The translations under genes were made by a program, and so were the position numbers. Positions 36,988 through 49,079 of a stretch of 64,000 nt of DNA are shown piece by piece. The DNA is from Pseudomonas fluorescens HK44 (GTDB taxonomy: Bacteria > Pseudomonadota > Gammaproteobacteria > Pseudomonadales > Pseudomonadaceae). Positions within the stretch are counted from its first letter, which is position 1. Each line of letters starts with the position of its first letter. The notes under the pieces were generated by a model, which was given only the letters and a program-made list of their open reading frames with translations, had not been told where the DNA came from and searched no databases. The stretch lies in contig NZ_AFOY02000014.1 in assembly GCF_000217955.3 (NCBI RefSeq), positions 1 to 64,000 on the forward strand, read 5' to 3'.

Positions 36988-39027
36988 TTAGCGCTCCAGT
37001 TGTTTGAGTTCGTGAGAGGCGAGCGGGGTGGCGCCCGCCAATGGCAGGCGCAAGGTGAAACACGTGCCTTGGCCGAGGGTCGATTGCACTTCCATCTGAC
37101 CCTTGTGGTTGTTGGTGATGATGAAGTACGACACCGACAATCCGAGACCGGTGCCCTGGCCGATTTCCTTGGTGGTGAAGAACGGTTCGAAGGTGCGTTT
37201 GCGCACGCTTTCGCTCATACCCACGCCGTTATCTTCGACCTGGATTTCCGCCCACGGCGGGTTCAGTCGGGTGCGCAGAATGATGCGTCCCGGCTCTGTG
37301 GCGTCTTCGCGCTGGTGAATCGCCTGGGCAGCGTTTTTCAGCAGGTTGAGCAGCACTTGTTCGAGTTCGTTGGCGGTGCCGGGCACTGGCCCCAGCTGCG
37401 GGTCGAACTGACGAATGATGGCCTGGCCCTTGAAGTCGAAGCCGATGGCCAGGTCGAAGTCGTTGCTGGCGATCTCCACGGCTTGATCGATCAGTGCCGG
37501 CAGGTCGCACGGGGCCATTTGGCGGTTGCTGCGACGACTGAAACTGAGCATGTGGGTGACGATCTTCGCCGCCCGGGCGCCGGCCTGTTGAATGCCGTCG
37601 AGCAGTTGCGGTACTTCGCGGCTTTGCAGGTAGCGATTGACGCTGTCCAGTTCGATGCCCATCTGTTCGGCGGTTTCGATGTTCTTCGGCAGGTCGGCCG
37701 ACAAGCGTCGGCGAATGTTCTGCACGTTGTGCAGGATCGCTCCCAGGGGGTTGTTGATTTCGTGGGCCATGCCAGCGGCGAGGCCACCGACCGAGAGCAT
37801 TTTTTCCGACTGCACCATCATTTCTTCGAGGGACAAGCGTTGGGTAATGTCGTCGATCCGGATCACCACGCCGCGTCCGGCGCCACCCATTAACGGATAA
37901 AAAGTCAGCGCGTAATGCTTGGGTTCATCGTCCTTGACCCAGGTGACACGCTCGATCTTGACCACGCTGTGCTGCTCGACGGTTTCCTTGAGCTGCGGCA
38001 GGAACGGTTTGAGCGGTTCAAAGGCGAGGAAGATCGGCTGGTTCAGCGCTTCGTCCAGGCGAGTGCCGGAAAGCGCGCTGGCCTCCTGGTTCCATTGAGT
38101 CACGTAGAGCTGTTCATCGAGGGCGATCAGCGCCGAAGGCATCGAGTCGATGATGCTGTTGAGGTAGTTCTGGAAGCCGGTGAGTTTCTTTTCGATCTTG
38201 CTCCGTACCTGGACTTCCAGTTCCAGTTTGCGGTTGGTATGACGGGTTTCTTCGGCCAGACCCTGGGCCTGGTCGTAGGCGGCCTGGGAGTCGTCCCGCG
38301 CGCGCTTGAGTTGCTGTTCACGGGCTTCGATGCGCGAGAGCATGGTGTTGAAGGCTTCGGCAAGGCTGCCGATTTCGTCGTGGTTACCGCGAGATGCGCG
38401 CAAGGCGTAGTTTTCTTCGCGAGTCACCTGCCGGGACAATTCTTCGAGTTCATGGATCGGTCGGGTGATCAGGCGTTTGATCTGCCGGGCAATCACCAGC
38501 CACAGCAGCACGCTGAAAATCAGAATCCCGAGGCTGGCGGTCAGGGTGCCGGTGTAGAACGCCATCGGCAGTTCGCTGCTGGCCACCAGCAGCAGATGGC
38601 CGGGCGCCTCGCCGGGGCGCAACAGGGTGATCAGCTGATTGCTGCGAAACTCGGAGGCCTGCCAGGCCTCGATATTTCGATAGTGCTCGGGCAGCTTGAG
38701 TTTGTCGCCGTGCTGCACCTGAGCCAGGCGCAGGCCTTTGCCGTCATACAACACTGCGGCGCGCAGCGGTGAATAGCTGTTGAGTTCGTTGAGCAGCCTT
38801 TGGGCTTCTTCGGGAGAGTTGAGCGCCTGGGCGGCGATGGACGGGTTGGCCACCAGCCGGCCGATGGTCTGCAAGGCCTGTGGGGCCATGCTTTCCTGGG
38901 AGATCCAATAGGCGGCGCTGATAAAGGTCAGGTTGGCCACCAGTAACACGGTGGTCAACAGCACCAACAGGGCGGCCAGCAGTTTCTGGCCGACCGGCAG
39001 GTTTTCAAGGCGCTGGCGCAATGGCAT
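36988..39027 (-). CDS. Sensor histidine kinase (HAMP-PAS-HisKA-HATPase)
   Basis: This 679-residue membrane kinase has helix 1 near residues 17-38, a periplasmic sensor domain, helix 2 near 163-183, HAMP, a coiled coil, a PAS domain (about 295-400), phosphoacceptor His in [11 protein letters not shown] and ATPase motifs [16 protein letters not shown] and GTGLGLSVS. No response regulator gene is adjacent, so it is an orphan kinase of unknown signal. It is co-transcribed with the cobalamin adenosyltransferase gene. Confidence 0.9.
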   Translation of the reverse strand: MPLRQRLENLPVGQKLLAALLVLLTTVLLVANLTFISAAYWISQESMAPQALQTIGRLVANPSIAAQALNSPEEAQRLLNELNSYSPLRAAVLYDGKGLRLAQVQHGDKLKLPEHYRNIEAWQASEFRSNQLITLLRPGEAPGHLLLVASSELPMAFYTGTLTASLGILIFSVLLWLVIARQIKRLITRPIHELEELSRQVTREENYALRASRGNHDEIGSLAEAFNTMLSRIEAREQQLKRARDDSQAAYDQAQGLAEETRHTNRKLELEVQVRSKIEKKLTGFQNYLNSIIDSMPSALIALDEQLYVTQWNQEASALSGTRLDEALNQPIFLAFEPLKPFLPQLKETVEQHSVVKIERVTWVKDDEPKHYALTFYPLMGGAGRGVVIRIDDITQRLSLEEMMVQSEKMLSVGGLAAGMAHEINNPLGAILHNVQNIRRRLSADLPKNIETAEQMGIELDSVNRYLQSREVPQLLDGIQQAGARAAKIVTHMLSFSRRSNRQMAPCDLPALIDQAVEIASNDFDLAIGFDFKGQAIIRQFDPQLGPVPGTANELEQVLLNLLKNAAQAIHQREDATEPGRIILRTRLNPPWAEIQVEDNGVGMSESVRKRTFEPFFTTKEIGQGTGLGLSVSYFIITNNHKGQMEVQSTLGQGTCFTLRLPLAGATPLASHELKQLER

Positions 39028-39072
39028 CGGGGTCGTCGCTAAAGAGGAACAGGAAGGCAGCGTAGCCGCTGC

Positions 39073-40092
<1,020 letters not shown>

Positions 40093-40132
40093 CTATCTCT
40101 ATCGAGCGTGCCCTTTTTATTGGAGAGATTAC

Positions 40133-40618
40133 ATGCCGTCGTTCGACGTGGTATCCGAACTGGACAAACACGAACTCACCAACGCGGTCGAGAACGCCGT
40201 CAAGGAACTCGACCGTCGTTATGATTTGAAAGGCAAGGGCAGCTTCGAGTTCAAGGAAAAGGACCTGACTGTCAACCTGACCGCCGAGGCCGACTTCCAG
40301 CTTGAAGCGATGATCGAGATCCTCAAGCTGGCCCTGGTCAAGCGCAAGATCGATGTGCAGTGCCTTGAGGTAAAAGACGCCTATGCTTCCGGCAAGCTGA
40401 TGAAGCAGGACGCCGTGCTCAAGGAAGGCATCGACAAGGAGCTGGCGAAGAAGATCGTTGCTCACGTCAAGGACGCCAAACTCAAGGTCCAGGCCGCCAT
40501 CCAGGGCGAGCAGGTACGGATCACCGGCAAGAAGCGTGACGACTTGCAGGAAGCCATTGCGGCACTGCGCGCCAAGGAATTTGGCATGCCGCTGCAGTTC
40601 AATAACTTCCGCGACTGA
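40133..40618 (+). CDS. yajQ: YajQ-family nucleotide-binding protein
   Basis: This 161-residue cytosolic protein is a complete UPF0234/YajQ member ([20 protein letters not shown]). Relatives bind nucleotides, and in Xanthomonas a YajQ protein is a cyclic di-GMP effector. Whether this one binds cyclic di-GMP cannot be read from the sequence. GGAGAG lies before the ATG. It diverges from panE and precedes mscS by 139 bp. Confidence 0.93.
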   Translation: MPSFDVVSELDKHELTNAVENAVKELDRRYDLKGKGSFEFKEKDLTVNLTAEADFQLEAMIEILKLALVKRKIDVQCLEVKDAYASGKLMKQDAVLKEGIDKELAKKIVAHVKDAKLKVQAAIQGEQVRITGKKRDDLQEAIAALRAKEFGMPLQFNNFRD

Positions 40619-40757
40619 TCAGTCTTCAGGGAACCTGCGGGCGTTATTGACGTCCGAGGCCCATGTAACGGCAGAAACGATTGAGCCATCACCATTGGTT
40701 CGGTCTTTCTGCCGTGCAGTTTTTACGTGCCGGGTAGCCGGGAATCAGGAGAGATAA

Positions 40758-41594
40758 ATGGACATAAATGCTGAAGTGGACAACCTGGTCAAGGCTTCCC
40801 AGGCCTGGATCCCGATGATCATGGAATACGGCAGCCGTGTGCTGCTGGCGGCCATTACCCTGGCCATTGGCTGGTGGCTGATCAACAAGCTGACCCACAA
40901 AGTTGGCAAACTGCTGGCCCTGCGCAACGCCGATCTGGCGTTGCAGGGGTTTATGAGCAGCCTGGCGAACATCATCCTCAAAGTGCTGCTGATGGTCAGC
41001 GTCGCTTCGATGATCGGTGTTGAAACCACCTCGTTCGTGGCGGCCATCGGTGCTGCTGGCCTGGCGATCGGTCTGGCGTTGCAAGGCAGCCTGGCGAACT
41101 TCGCTGGCGGGGTGCTGATTCTGTTGTTCCGTCCGTTCCGTATCGGTGACGTGATCGAAGCCCAGGGCATTACCGGCACGGTCGACAGTATTCAGATCTT
41201 CCATACCTTGCTGCGCACCGGTGACAACAAAACCGTCATCGTGCCTAACGGTAATCTGTCGAACGGCATCATCACCAACCACAACCGTCAACTGACCCGC
41301 AAGGTGGTGTTTGACATCGCTGTGAACTACGACGCTGATTTGCAGAAGGCGCGTGAGGTGCTGCTGGAGTTGGCCAAGGATGAGCGGGTGTTGGCTGATC
41401 CTGCGCCGGTCGCAGTGGTCTCGACCCTGGGCGACAGCTCGATTACGGTTTCCCTGCGCGTCTGGGTGAAAACGGCGGACTACTGGGATGTGTTGTTCAA
41501 GTTCAATGAACACGCCCGCGATCGTTTGAAGGCGGCAGGGATTGATATTCCGTACCCGCAACGAGTGATTCGTATGGTTCAGGAAACGGCGTAA
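40758..41594 (+). CDS. mscS: Small-conductance mechanosensitive channel
   Basis: This 278-residue MscS channel has three membrane helices in about the first 115 residues. The pore-lining third helix carries the Gly/Ala pattern AAIGAAGLAIGLALQGSLAN, followed by the beta-rich vestibule with the PFRIGD motif. It releases solutes when membrane tension rises after osmotic downshock. AGGAGAG precedes the ATG, and a strong terminator follows. Confidence 0.93.
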   Translation: MDINAEVDNLVKASQAWIPMIMEYGSRVLLAAITLAIGWWLINKLTHKVGKLLALRNADLALQGFMSSLANIILKVLLMVSVASMIGVETTSFVAAIGAAGLAIGLALQGSLANFAGGVLILLFRPFRIGDVIEAQGITGTVDSIQIFHTLLRTGDNKTVIVPNGNLSNGIITNHNRQLTRKVVFDIAVNYDADLQKAREVLLELAKDERVLADPAPVAVVSTLGDSSITVSLRVWVKTADYWDVLFKFNEHARDRLKAAGIDIPYPQRVIRMVQETA

Positions 41595-41641
41595 CAAGTA
41601 GCGGATTATTACTCGGCCTTTTGGTCAAGTATCGGTCACGA

Positions 41642-41673
41642 ACTCAAGGGGCGATAAGCCCCTTGAGTGTTTT
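41642..41673 (+). terminator. Terminator after mscS
   Basis: A perfect 11-bp stem, ACTCAAGGGGC (41642-41652) with GCCCCTTGAGT (41658-41668), has loop GATAA and is followed by GTTTTT. Confidence 0.92.
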
Positions 41674-41760
41674 TACAGTCTGCTGTTTTGTTGTTCTGAA
41701 AGCGGAATAGAGTGCTGGCTTATTATTAGCTGGCTAATAACTATGTCATCAAGCAGGCAT

Positions 41761-41791
41761 AAAAAAAGGCCCATCAATGATGGGCCTTTTT
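41761..41791 (-). terminator. Terminator after oprD
   Basis: AAAAAGGCCCATC (41763-41775) pairs with GATGGGCCTTTTT (41779-41791). On the minus strand it is followed by a T run just past the porin stop codon; the A/T tails would also allow forward action. Confidence 0.9.
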
Positions 41792-41822
41792 CATATCAAG
41801 CGAACAACTGTAGTCGTAGCGA

Positions 41823-43154
41823 TTACAGGATGTTCAGCGGGTACTCGGTGATCAGGCGGAACTCGTTGATGTTGCCTTCAGCCTGGTCAGCATTGCCTCT
41901 GTGCCACGCTTGGCGAGCACGGAAGGACAGGTCTTTCAGAGGACCAGCCTGGACAACGTACTTGGCTTCCAGGTTGGTTTCGTTGTGACGACCGTCTGCG
42001 CCGTAACCGTAGGCACGGTAAGGGCTGTCAGCAGCCATCTTGGTGCCGTCGATGTCTTGACCGTGGGCATAACGAACCATGAAGCTCAGGCCAGGTACAC
42101 CGTATTCGGCCATTTTCAGGTCATAACGCGCCTGGATGGATTTTTCTTCTGGACCGTTGAAGTCAGAGTACTGAATCGAGTTGGCCAGGAAGATCGAGTC
42201 GCCACCACGGTTGTTATCGCCTACACCGATGTAGTCGAATGGTGTATCACCGTGGACCTGTTGGTACGCCAGAGTGAAGGTGTGTGCCTTCAGGAAGGAG
42301 TAGGCCGCTGCCAGCGAGAAAGTGGTGTTGTCGATTTTGCCAGCTTTCGCCGCACCGGTATCGTTTGTCTGATACAGGTTGAAGTCGAAGTTCAGGGACT
42401 GGTCAGTCGCCAACGGCAGGGTGTAGTTCACGTTGGTGTAGTACTGGGTCCAGGTGTCCTGGAACTTGGCAGCGTAGAGGGACGCAGTCAGGTTGTCGTT
42501 GATGCCGTATTTACCACCCAGGTAATCGGCGGTCTCAACCATCGTGTTTGCGTATTGAGTCCACAGGTTGCCCTGCATCGAGGTCTTGTCCTGGCTGCTG
42601 CCAGCGTAGAAGTGACCGGCTTCGAGGTCGAGGTCTTTGATCTCGCTGCTCTGCAGTTGGAAACCGCGAGCGGTCTGTTGGAACAGACGGCTGCCGCCAA
42701 CGGCGAATACTGGAGCAGTGGTAGGCGTCTGGTCGCCGAATTTCAGCTCGGTTTTGGAGATGCGAACTTTGACTGCCGCACCCGCTTTACCGAAGCTGTT
42801 GTTGTTGTCACCGTTGGAGTCGCGGCTCAGGTTGCCCGAACCGGCCTGGGAGTCGGTACCGTCAAGTTTGAAGCCAGCATCGCCGAAGCCTTCAACGGCC
42901 ACGCCAACAGTGCCTTGAGTGTAGCCGGAACTGAATTTACCCAGTACACCCTGGGTCCAGTCGATCTGGTCGTTAGCACCGTTTTTCCGGTCGCGGTTGA
43001 AGTAGTAGTTCTTCAGTACCACGCCAGCCGAGGCGCCTTCAACGAAACCTTTTGCGTCAGCCTGGTCGGTTACAAACGGGTCGGCCATAGCGACTTGGGC
43101 GCCGGTAGCTGCAGTAACAGCCAGGGCGATCATGCTCCACTTCATCACGCGCAT
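41823..43154 (-). CDS. oprD: OprD-family outer-membrane porin
   Basis: This 443-residue substrate-specific porin has a signal peptide of about 24 residues ending AMA and an 18-strand barrel ending in a C-terminal hydrophobic-strand motif (TEYPLNIL). Long stretches match P. aeruginosa OprD, such as DQSLNFDFN and GVPGLSFMVRY. It should admit basic amino acids, small peptides or related solutes. The neighbours HIT, slyX and the cold-shock protein are those of the PAO1 oprD locus, which supports orthology over other OprD paralogues. The start MRVMKWS has GGAG upstream. Confidence 0.88.
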   Translation of the reverse strand: MRVMKWSMIALAVTAATGAQVAMADPFVTDQADAKGFVEGASAGVVLKNYYFNRDRKNGANDQIDWTQGVLGKFSSGYTQGTVGVAVEGFGDAGFKLDGTDSQAGSGNLSRDSNGDNNNSFGKAGAAVKVRISKTELKFGDQTPTTAPVFAVGGSRLFQQTARGFQLQSSEIKDLDLEAGHFYAGSSQDKTSMQGNLWTQYANTMVETADYLGGKYGINDNLTASLYAAKFQDTWTQYYTNVNYTLPLATDQSLNFDFNLYQTNDTGAAKAGKIDNTTFSLAAAYSFLKAHTFTLAYQQVHGDTPFDYIGVGDNNRGGDSIFLANSIQYSDFNGPEEKSIQARYDLKMAEYGVPGLSFMVRYAHGQDIDGTKMAADSPYRAYGYGADGRHNETNLEAKYVVQAGPLKDLSFRARQAWHRGNADQAEGNINEFRLITEYPLNIL

Positions 43155-44079
43155 CGTGATTTGCTCCTTTGGTTTTTAGAAGAGTACTGCCGTCCACCTG
43201 ATTTATTATCCGGGCGGCTCTTTCTTTTTGTGTCGGCGCAAACTTATATCACGCCGACAATGTTGGCGATACTTACGTATCTAACCTTTCAGCTTCTTTA
43301 CGGCCCTGTCGCAAAATGCGCTGTAGAGGTCGTAATTCCATAATTTTTTTGCCTTCGGACTGACAACTTCAGCGTTGTTTTCCAAGGCTTCAGTATCAGA
43401 AAAAGAGATCCCTGTCCTGCACTTGAAGCTCCCTGGGCAGCCATGCCGCTATTGTTATGAGCCTTAAGGTTCCGACTTCCAGCGGATGCCTTATAGACGA
43501 TGTGTGTATGAATGCAACAAGCGTGCACAAATCGGCTTTTTGTTGCCGTTTTTTTCAAAACCCCCAGTCTTAATGACTAAAACCCCATAAAACCTGGGCT
43601 TTCAAGGCCGAACTGTTTGAGCTTGACGCCGTGGTTCTTCTAGTGTTGCACCATCAAAGGGCATGGGTATTAGCACACAAATGTTACTGGTCCACCCTCG
43701 CGGGTGAGTAGACGGCGGATGCTCGACGGTTTTAGCGTAGACGCACCGTGCAGATTTGGTGCAAAGATTTTTCAAATCTGTACGAAATTCGTACAGCGGA
43801 GACCTCGAATGCAGGTCTACATCCGCTGATAGGTCGTTGATTTTTTGGCGAAGTGCCGGGAGCTGGTGCCGAGGTGGTGCGTCGAGAATGAAAATGTTCA
43901 GTATGGGCGCGCTCGTGCGTTTAGCGTTTGTATCAGATCGTCTGGCTCGAGGACTGTGTGCCCTGCTTTTTCGCAGTGATCCGTACGGCGTTCGCGGGTA
44001 TGCTGCTGTTATATACGGGCGGTTAGCCTTCGGGCCGGGCGCTAAACTGAATCTCATGCAAAGTGCGGGAGTGCGCGCG
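43155..44079. other. Long intergenic region between oprD and the HIT gene
   Basis: These 925 bp separate divergent genes. The first 150 bp must carry the oprD promoter. A 19-bp perfect palindrome lies at 43778-43796. Open frames here (for example the minus frame 43298-43558 and the in-frame extension of the HIT gene from 43756) have no ribosome site or recognisable composition. No tRNA or known RNA was recognised. Confidence 0.6.
43778..43796. promoter_or_regulatory. Perfect 19-bp palindrome, possible operator
   Basis: CTGTACGAAATTCGTACAG is a perfect inverted repeat with 9-bp arms and one central base. There is no T run after it, so a terminator is unlikely. The spacing does not fit the LexA site. 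A repressor-binding site for the downstream HIT-slyX genes, or for an unseen transcript, is possible. Confidence 0.4.
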
Positions 44080-44505
44080 GTGTTCGCCTTAGATCCACGA
44101 CTTGAACAAGACACCCTGCCGATTGGGGATTTCCCTTTAAGTCGGTTGTTGCTGTCCAATGATTCGAATTACCCCTGGTTCATCCTGGTGCCGCGTCGTG
44201 AGGACATCAGCGAATTGTTTCAGCTGGATGTCGCCGATCAGCAGCAGTTGTGGCGGGAAACAACTGAATTGGCCGAAACTCTCAAGGATTCGTTCGACGC
44301 CGACAAGTTGAATGTCGCGACCCTGGGTAATGTTGTCAGTCAGCTACACATGCATGTCATTGTGCGTAAGCGCAATGATGCCGCCTGGCCAGCCCCGGTT
44401 TGGGGCAAACACCCGGCCAAGCCTTACAGTGCCGAAGAAGTGGCAGTAATTCGCGAACGGCTGCGTTTGGTCTTGACCGATGACTTCACGTTTCTGGAGG
44501 GCTGA
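44080..44505 (+). CDS. HIT-family hydrolase/transferase
   Basis: This 141-residue protein has the histidine-triad fold with QLHMHVIVR near residues 88-96. The nucleophile His90 and His92 are kept, but the first triad position is Gln88. Substrates of HIT proteins are nucleotide conjugates; none can be named here. GTG 44080 is chosen because GGGAG lies 8 bases upstream and the family start FALDPRLEQD follows. ATG 44056 lacks a ribosome site. It lies 3 bp before slyX, so the two form an operon. Confidence 0.85.
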   Translation: MFALDPRLEQDTLPIGDFPLSRLLLSNDSNYPWFILVPRREDISELFQLDVADQQQLWRETTELAETLKDSFDADKLNVATLGNVVSQLHMHVIVRKRNDAAWPAPVWGKHPAKPYSAEEVAVIRERLRLVLTDDFTFLEG

Positions 44506-44508
44506 ATC

Positions 44509-44715
44509 ATGAGCCTGGAAGAGCGCATTACCGAACTTGAAAGTCGTCTGGCGTTTCAGGATGACACTATTGAAGCAATGAATGATGTGCTGGTGACACA
44601 GCAGCGAGTGGTCGAGCGCTTGCAATTGCAAATGGAAGCGTTGCTCAAGCGCCAGGAAGAGGCAGCCGGGCAGTTCGAGTCTTTCGAAGAAGAGGCTCCG
44701 CCACCGCATTACTGA
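44509..44715 (+). CDS. slyX: SlyX family coiled-coil protein
   Basis: This 68-residue protein is almost entirely coiled coil ([19 protein letters not shown]) with a C-terminal PPHY, as in the SlyX family. Its function is unsettled. It starts 3 bp after the HIT gene and ends before a shared terminator. Confidence 0.92.
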   Translation: MSLEERITELESRLAFQDDTIEAMNDVLVTQQRVVERLQLQMEALLKRQEEAAGQFESFEEEAPPPHY

Positions 44716-44746
44716 GTGCTGGCCGGGGCGACACATCGGCAGGCGA

Positions 44747-44787
44747 TAAAAAAACCGCGATGCAGTCAGGCTGCATCGCGGTTTTTT
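44747..44787. terminator. Bidirectional terminator between slyX and the cold-shock gene
   Basis: A 13-bp perfect stem, AACCGCGATGCAG (44753-44765) with CTGCATCGCGGTT (44771-44783), has loop TCAGG, an A run before and a T run after. It serves both convergent genes. Confidence 0.95.
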
Positions 44788-44811
44788 AGTGTGGGCGCAG
44801 CAGTACTTGCA

Positions 44812-45414
44812 TCAGCGACGCGGCAATGCGGCGATCACGTCTTCAGCTTGCAGACCTTTATCACGGTTCATCACAGAGAACTCCACGCGCTGGCCTTCGA
44901 CCAGGACGCGGTGACCTTCACCGCGGATTGCACGAAAGTGCACAAAAATATCATCTCCGGAATCGCGAGAAATGAAACCGAAGCCTTTGGAGGTGTTGAA
45001 CCATTTGACGGTACCGGTATCACGATTGGTCATGTCGTAATTTTGTGTAGCGGCAGCAGGAGAGGATTTATAGAAGCTGATGGCCAGGTGCAGAAGTACG
45101 GCGATCAGGGCGACGATGAGGCTAAGCAGAACTGCGGGCTGACCACCAATGACCGGCATCGGTGCGAGGAGGATCAGGGTTTGCAGGACAACGGCAAGCA
45201 CCAGCAAGGCACTGACCAGATTTTGCAGTTGATGACGTGGACCTTTGTTCCAGTAGGGAATAACCGGCGCGAGGGTCAGGTTGAGCATGCCGAAGAACGC
45301 CAGGTACAGCGCGTCTGGTTGTTGCAGGTAAGGTAAGGCTTCGGTTCGCAAGCTAGGGATGAAGGACAGCAGCAGAGCCGCTGCGCCCGTTAGCAGGTGG
45401 ACGATTTTCAACAT
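44812..45414 (-). CDS. Membrane protein with a C-terminal cold-shock domain
   Basis: This 200-residue protein has about four hydrophobic helices (near 5-20, 36-54, 64-84, 94-112) followed by a cold-shock domain (134-198) with RNP1 KGFGFI (143-148) and RNP2 DIFVHF (155-160). The RNA-binding residues are intact, so it could hold single-stranded RNA or DNA at the inner membrane. Free CspA proteins have no membrane part. The internal Met128 lies just before the domain and could give a soluble form. Pseudomonads keep this gene next to slyX. Confidence 0.85.
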   Translation of the reverse strand: MLKIVHLLTGAAALLLSFIPSLRTEALPYLQQPDALYLAFFGMLNLTLAPVIPYWNKGPRHQLQNLVSALLVLAVVLQTLILLAPMPVIGGQPAVLLSLIVALIAVLLHLAISFYKSSPAAATQNYDMTNRDTGTVKWFNTSKGFGFISRDSGDDIFVHFRAIRGEGHRVLVEGQRVEFSVMNRDKGLQAEDVIAALPRR

Positions 45415-46329
45415 TTTGATTAACTCACGTTAAGACGGATCACAAGGAAGAGCTGATTGAGCACGGTTCGCTTCTGAACAATGGGAGGCGCTGGACACGT
45501 ACCCGGTATCAGCCTATGCGCTGCACCCAGGAAAATAGAGGCAGCGACACGCCTCTATTTAACAGCAAAGCCCAGGCCTTCTCAAATCAAGTGCAGAGGG
45601 TGCGGTGGCGGGGGAGGGAGGCGGTTTGCGCGGTACTGTCCGCAGGTGTTGCCTGAAGGCTTGTTCTAGAGAGCTCGATCGGTTTTTTGCCTGCTGCGGG
45701 CAAGCAAAGCACCTTGAATTCGCTCGATGTCGGCATCAACGAAATGGTCCGCAAATCCAAAGCTGCCGGGCTGTCATGTCTGCTGCCCGATACGTATGTG
45801 CTTTATCTGAAGCCCCATAACTTGCGCTGGAGGATGACGGTGCCTATGTTTCGTACTGTTTTTTATGGTTGAGGCGCACGATGACGAGTGGGTCCTGGTC
45901 GTGAGCTTAGTTGCCGAACACAGTCGTGCCTCGGTTATCCAGCCCCCGGAGCGTACTGGGTTTCTGTGCGTCAGTGTTGTTCTATGCATCTGTCTGTTCT
46001 GGCGCTCGCAGGTTCGGCAGCCACTGCGCAGGTCGGCGCGACAAGCTGTAGGGGCATTCAAGCCCATCCTTGGGCTTGCAGGCTTTCCTGGCGGGGCGAT
46101 GTCCGAGCCTTTTACGGTGTTTTTCGCTCTGTGGTTTTGACTTTTCCTGCGCTGAAACTCTGCTTAACAGGCAGATGTAGGACCGTGTTAACGGTCTCCC
46201 TAGACGTGTTGGCTTGTCCTACGTTGATGGTCATAAAGTCATCTGGATATAACTATCCGCCTGCGTTTCTATAAGGAAACAGAGGGTTGCTCTCGTTGAA
46301 AGCAAGTATGACAAAGGAGTGTCAACGGT
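45415..46329. other. Long intergenic region before the ribbon-helix-helix gene
   Basis: These 915 bp lack a convincing intact gene. The frame 45687-45872 has GC-biased third positions and a protein-like middle (LDVGINEMVRKSKAAGLSC), but it has no clear ribosome site or known family; it may be a gene remnant. The rest shows short inverted repeats such as CAAGCCCATCCTTGGGCTTG near 46057 and nothing else recognisable. Confidence 0.5.
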
Positions 46330-46677
46330 ATGAGTCAAGGAATAGGGCAAGGGACAATCGAAGTCGCTCGGTTTCAAGATGTAAGGCTGGAGGGGAAGAG
46401 AGATCCTTTTGTTCGGGAGTTTGATATGGGGTTGGCGCGCCCATTGTCCCGATCGGTGCGTTTGAATGGATTTGCCACCTGTTTGCGCCTTGAACAGGTC
46501 TATTGGGATATTTTGGCCAGGATGGCGAAAATTAATTGTTGCTCGGTGAGCGCTTTGCTTTCCTACGTTGATAGAGAGGTGCACCTGCGTCATGGCGGGG
46601 TGAAAAATTTCAGCGGGCTGGTCCGGGTGGTGTGCGTTGTACACAGTTTGAATGAGGACGCCTGTAACGTTGAATAA
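46330..46677 (+). CDS. Ribbon-helix-helix domain protein
   Basis: This 115-residue protein has a C-terminal RHH_4-type domain, with the beta strand SVRLNGFATCLRLEQVYWD followed by two helices (ILARMAKINCCSVSALLSYV). Such domains bind DNA as dimers; the target is unknown. AAGGAG stands 10 bases before the ATG. It is a lone gene in a sparse region between the cold-shock protein and the FmdB-like gene. The two adjacent cysteines in the domain are unusual. Confidence 0.75.
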   Translation: MSQGIGQGTIEVARFQDVRLEGKRDPFVREFDMGLARPLSRSVRLNGFATCLRLEQVYWDILARMAKINCCSVSALLSYVDREVHLRHGGVKNFSGLVRVVCVVHSLNEDACNVE

Positions 46678-46844
46678 CGTGCAGGTCCGTGATGGGGACG
46701 GCTCGTGTGCTCAGGCGTCACCCGGATGAGCATGCGCCTGTGCAGTGTTACGGCTGCACAGGCTCGATTTAATGGATATAATCCCGCCCTTTGCCGCGAA
46801 ACCCGACGTTTGCGCGGTAATAATCTGATTGCCGAGACAACCCC

Positions 46845-47066
46845 ATGCCGATGTACGACTATCAATGTGCTTCCTGTGGTCATCAGTTGGAAGCCATTCA
46901 GAAGATCAGCGCAGCACCGTTGGTCGACTGCCCTGCCTGCCAGGCACCCGAATTGAAAAAAATGCTGTCCATGCCAGGTTTCCGCCTCAGCGGCACCGGC
47001 TGGTACGAGACCGATTTCAAAACCGGTTCGAAGAAGAATCTGGCCGGCGGCGACAAAGCTGACTAA
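46845..47066 (+). CDS. FmdB-family zinc-ribbon protein
   Basis: This 73-residue protein begins MPMYDYQCASCGH and has a second CPAC pair, giving the two CxxC zinc-binding knuckles of the FmdB/CxxC regulatory family. A glycine/lysine-rich tail follows. It probably binds zinc and may contact nucleic acid or protein. It stands about 110 bp before aspS, with which it is commonly paired. Confidence 0.88.
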   Translation: MPMYDYQCASCGHQLEAIQKISAAPLVDCPACQAPELKKMLSMPGFRLSGTGWYETDFKTGSKKNLAGGDKAD

Positions 47067-47174
47067 GTTGAACGACACGCGTGAGCTCTTGCATCATCAG
47101 GCACCTTATTGAAGTGCGGTGGTGCGGCAAGGCCTCCAAACGAATTTCGAATTACGAGAAGTGAAACCACTACC

Positions 47175-48950
<1,776 letters not shown>

Positions 48951-49007
48951 AGCTGAGCACCCTGGCACATCGCTCGATGCGCCAGGGCGTCAGATCCAGA
49001 TTGTGTT

Positions 49008-49045
49008 GCCCGCTCGCCTTCATGGGCGTGCGGGCATTGTTTTAT
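49008..49045 (+). terminator. Probable terminator after aspS
   Basis: GCCCGCTCGCC (49008-49018) pairs with GGCGTGCGGGC (49025-49035) with one T-T mismatch. ATTGTTTTAT follows. Confidence 0.6.
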
Positions 49046-49079
49046 AGAGAATTGTTTTAAAGAGAATTCGGAGCGAGTT

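Noticed and set aside
43298..43558. 86-residue minus-strand frame upstream of oprD
   Set aside because: No ribosome site, no domain and irregular composition.
43778..43796. LexA (SOS) box
   Set aside because: The CTG/CAG half-sites are separated by 13 bases and not 10, and the centre is not AT-rich.
43756..44079. 108-residue N-terminal extension of the HIT protein
   Set aside because: Not family-like and without a ribosome site; GGGAG before GTG 44080 supports the short form.
48960..48987. Terminator directly after aspS
   Set aside because: CCCTGGC and GCCAGGG form a stem but with a long loop and no T run; the hairpin at 49008-49035 is the better candidate.
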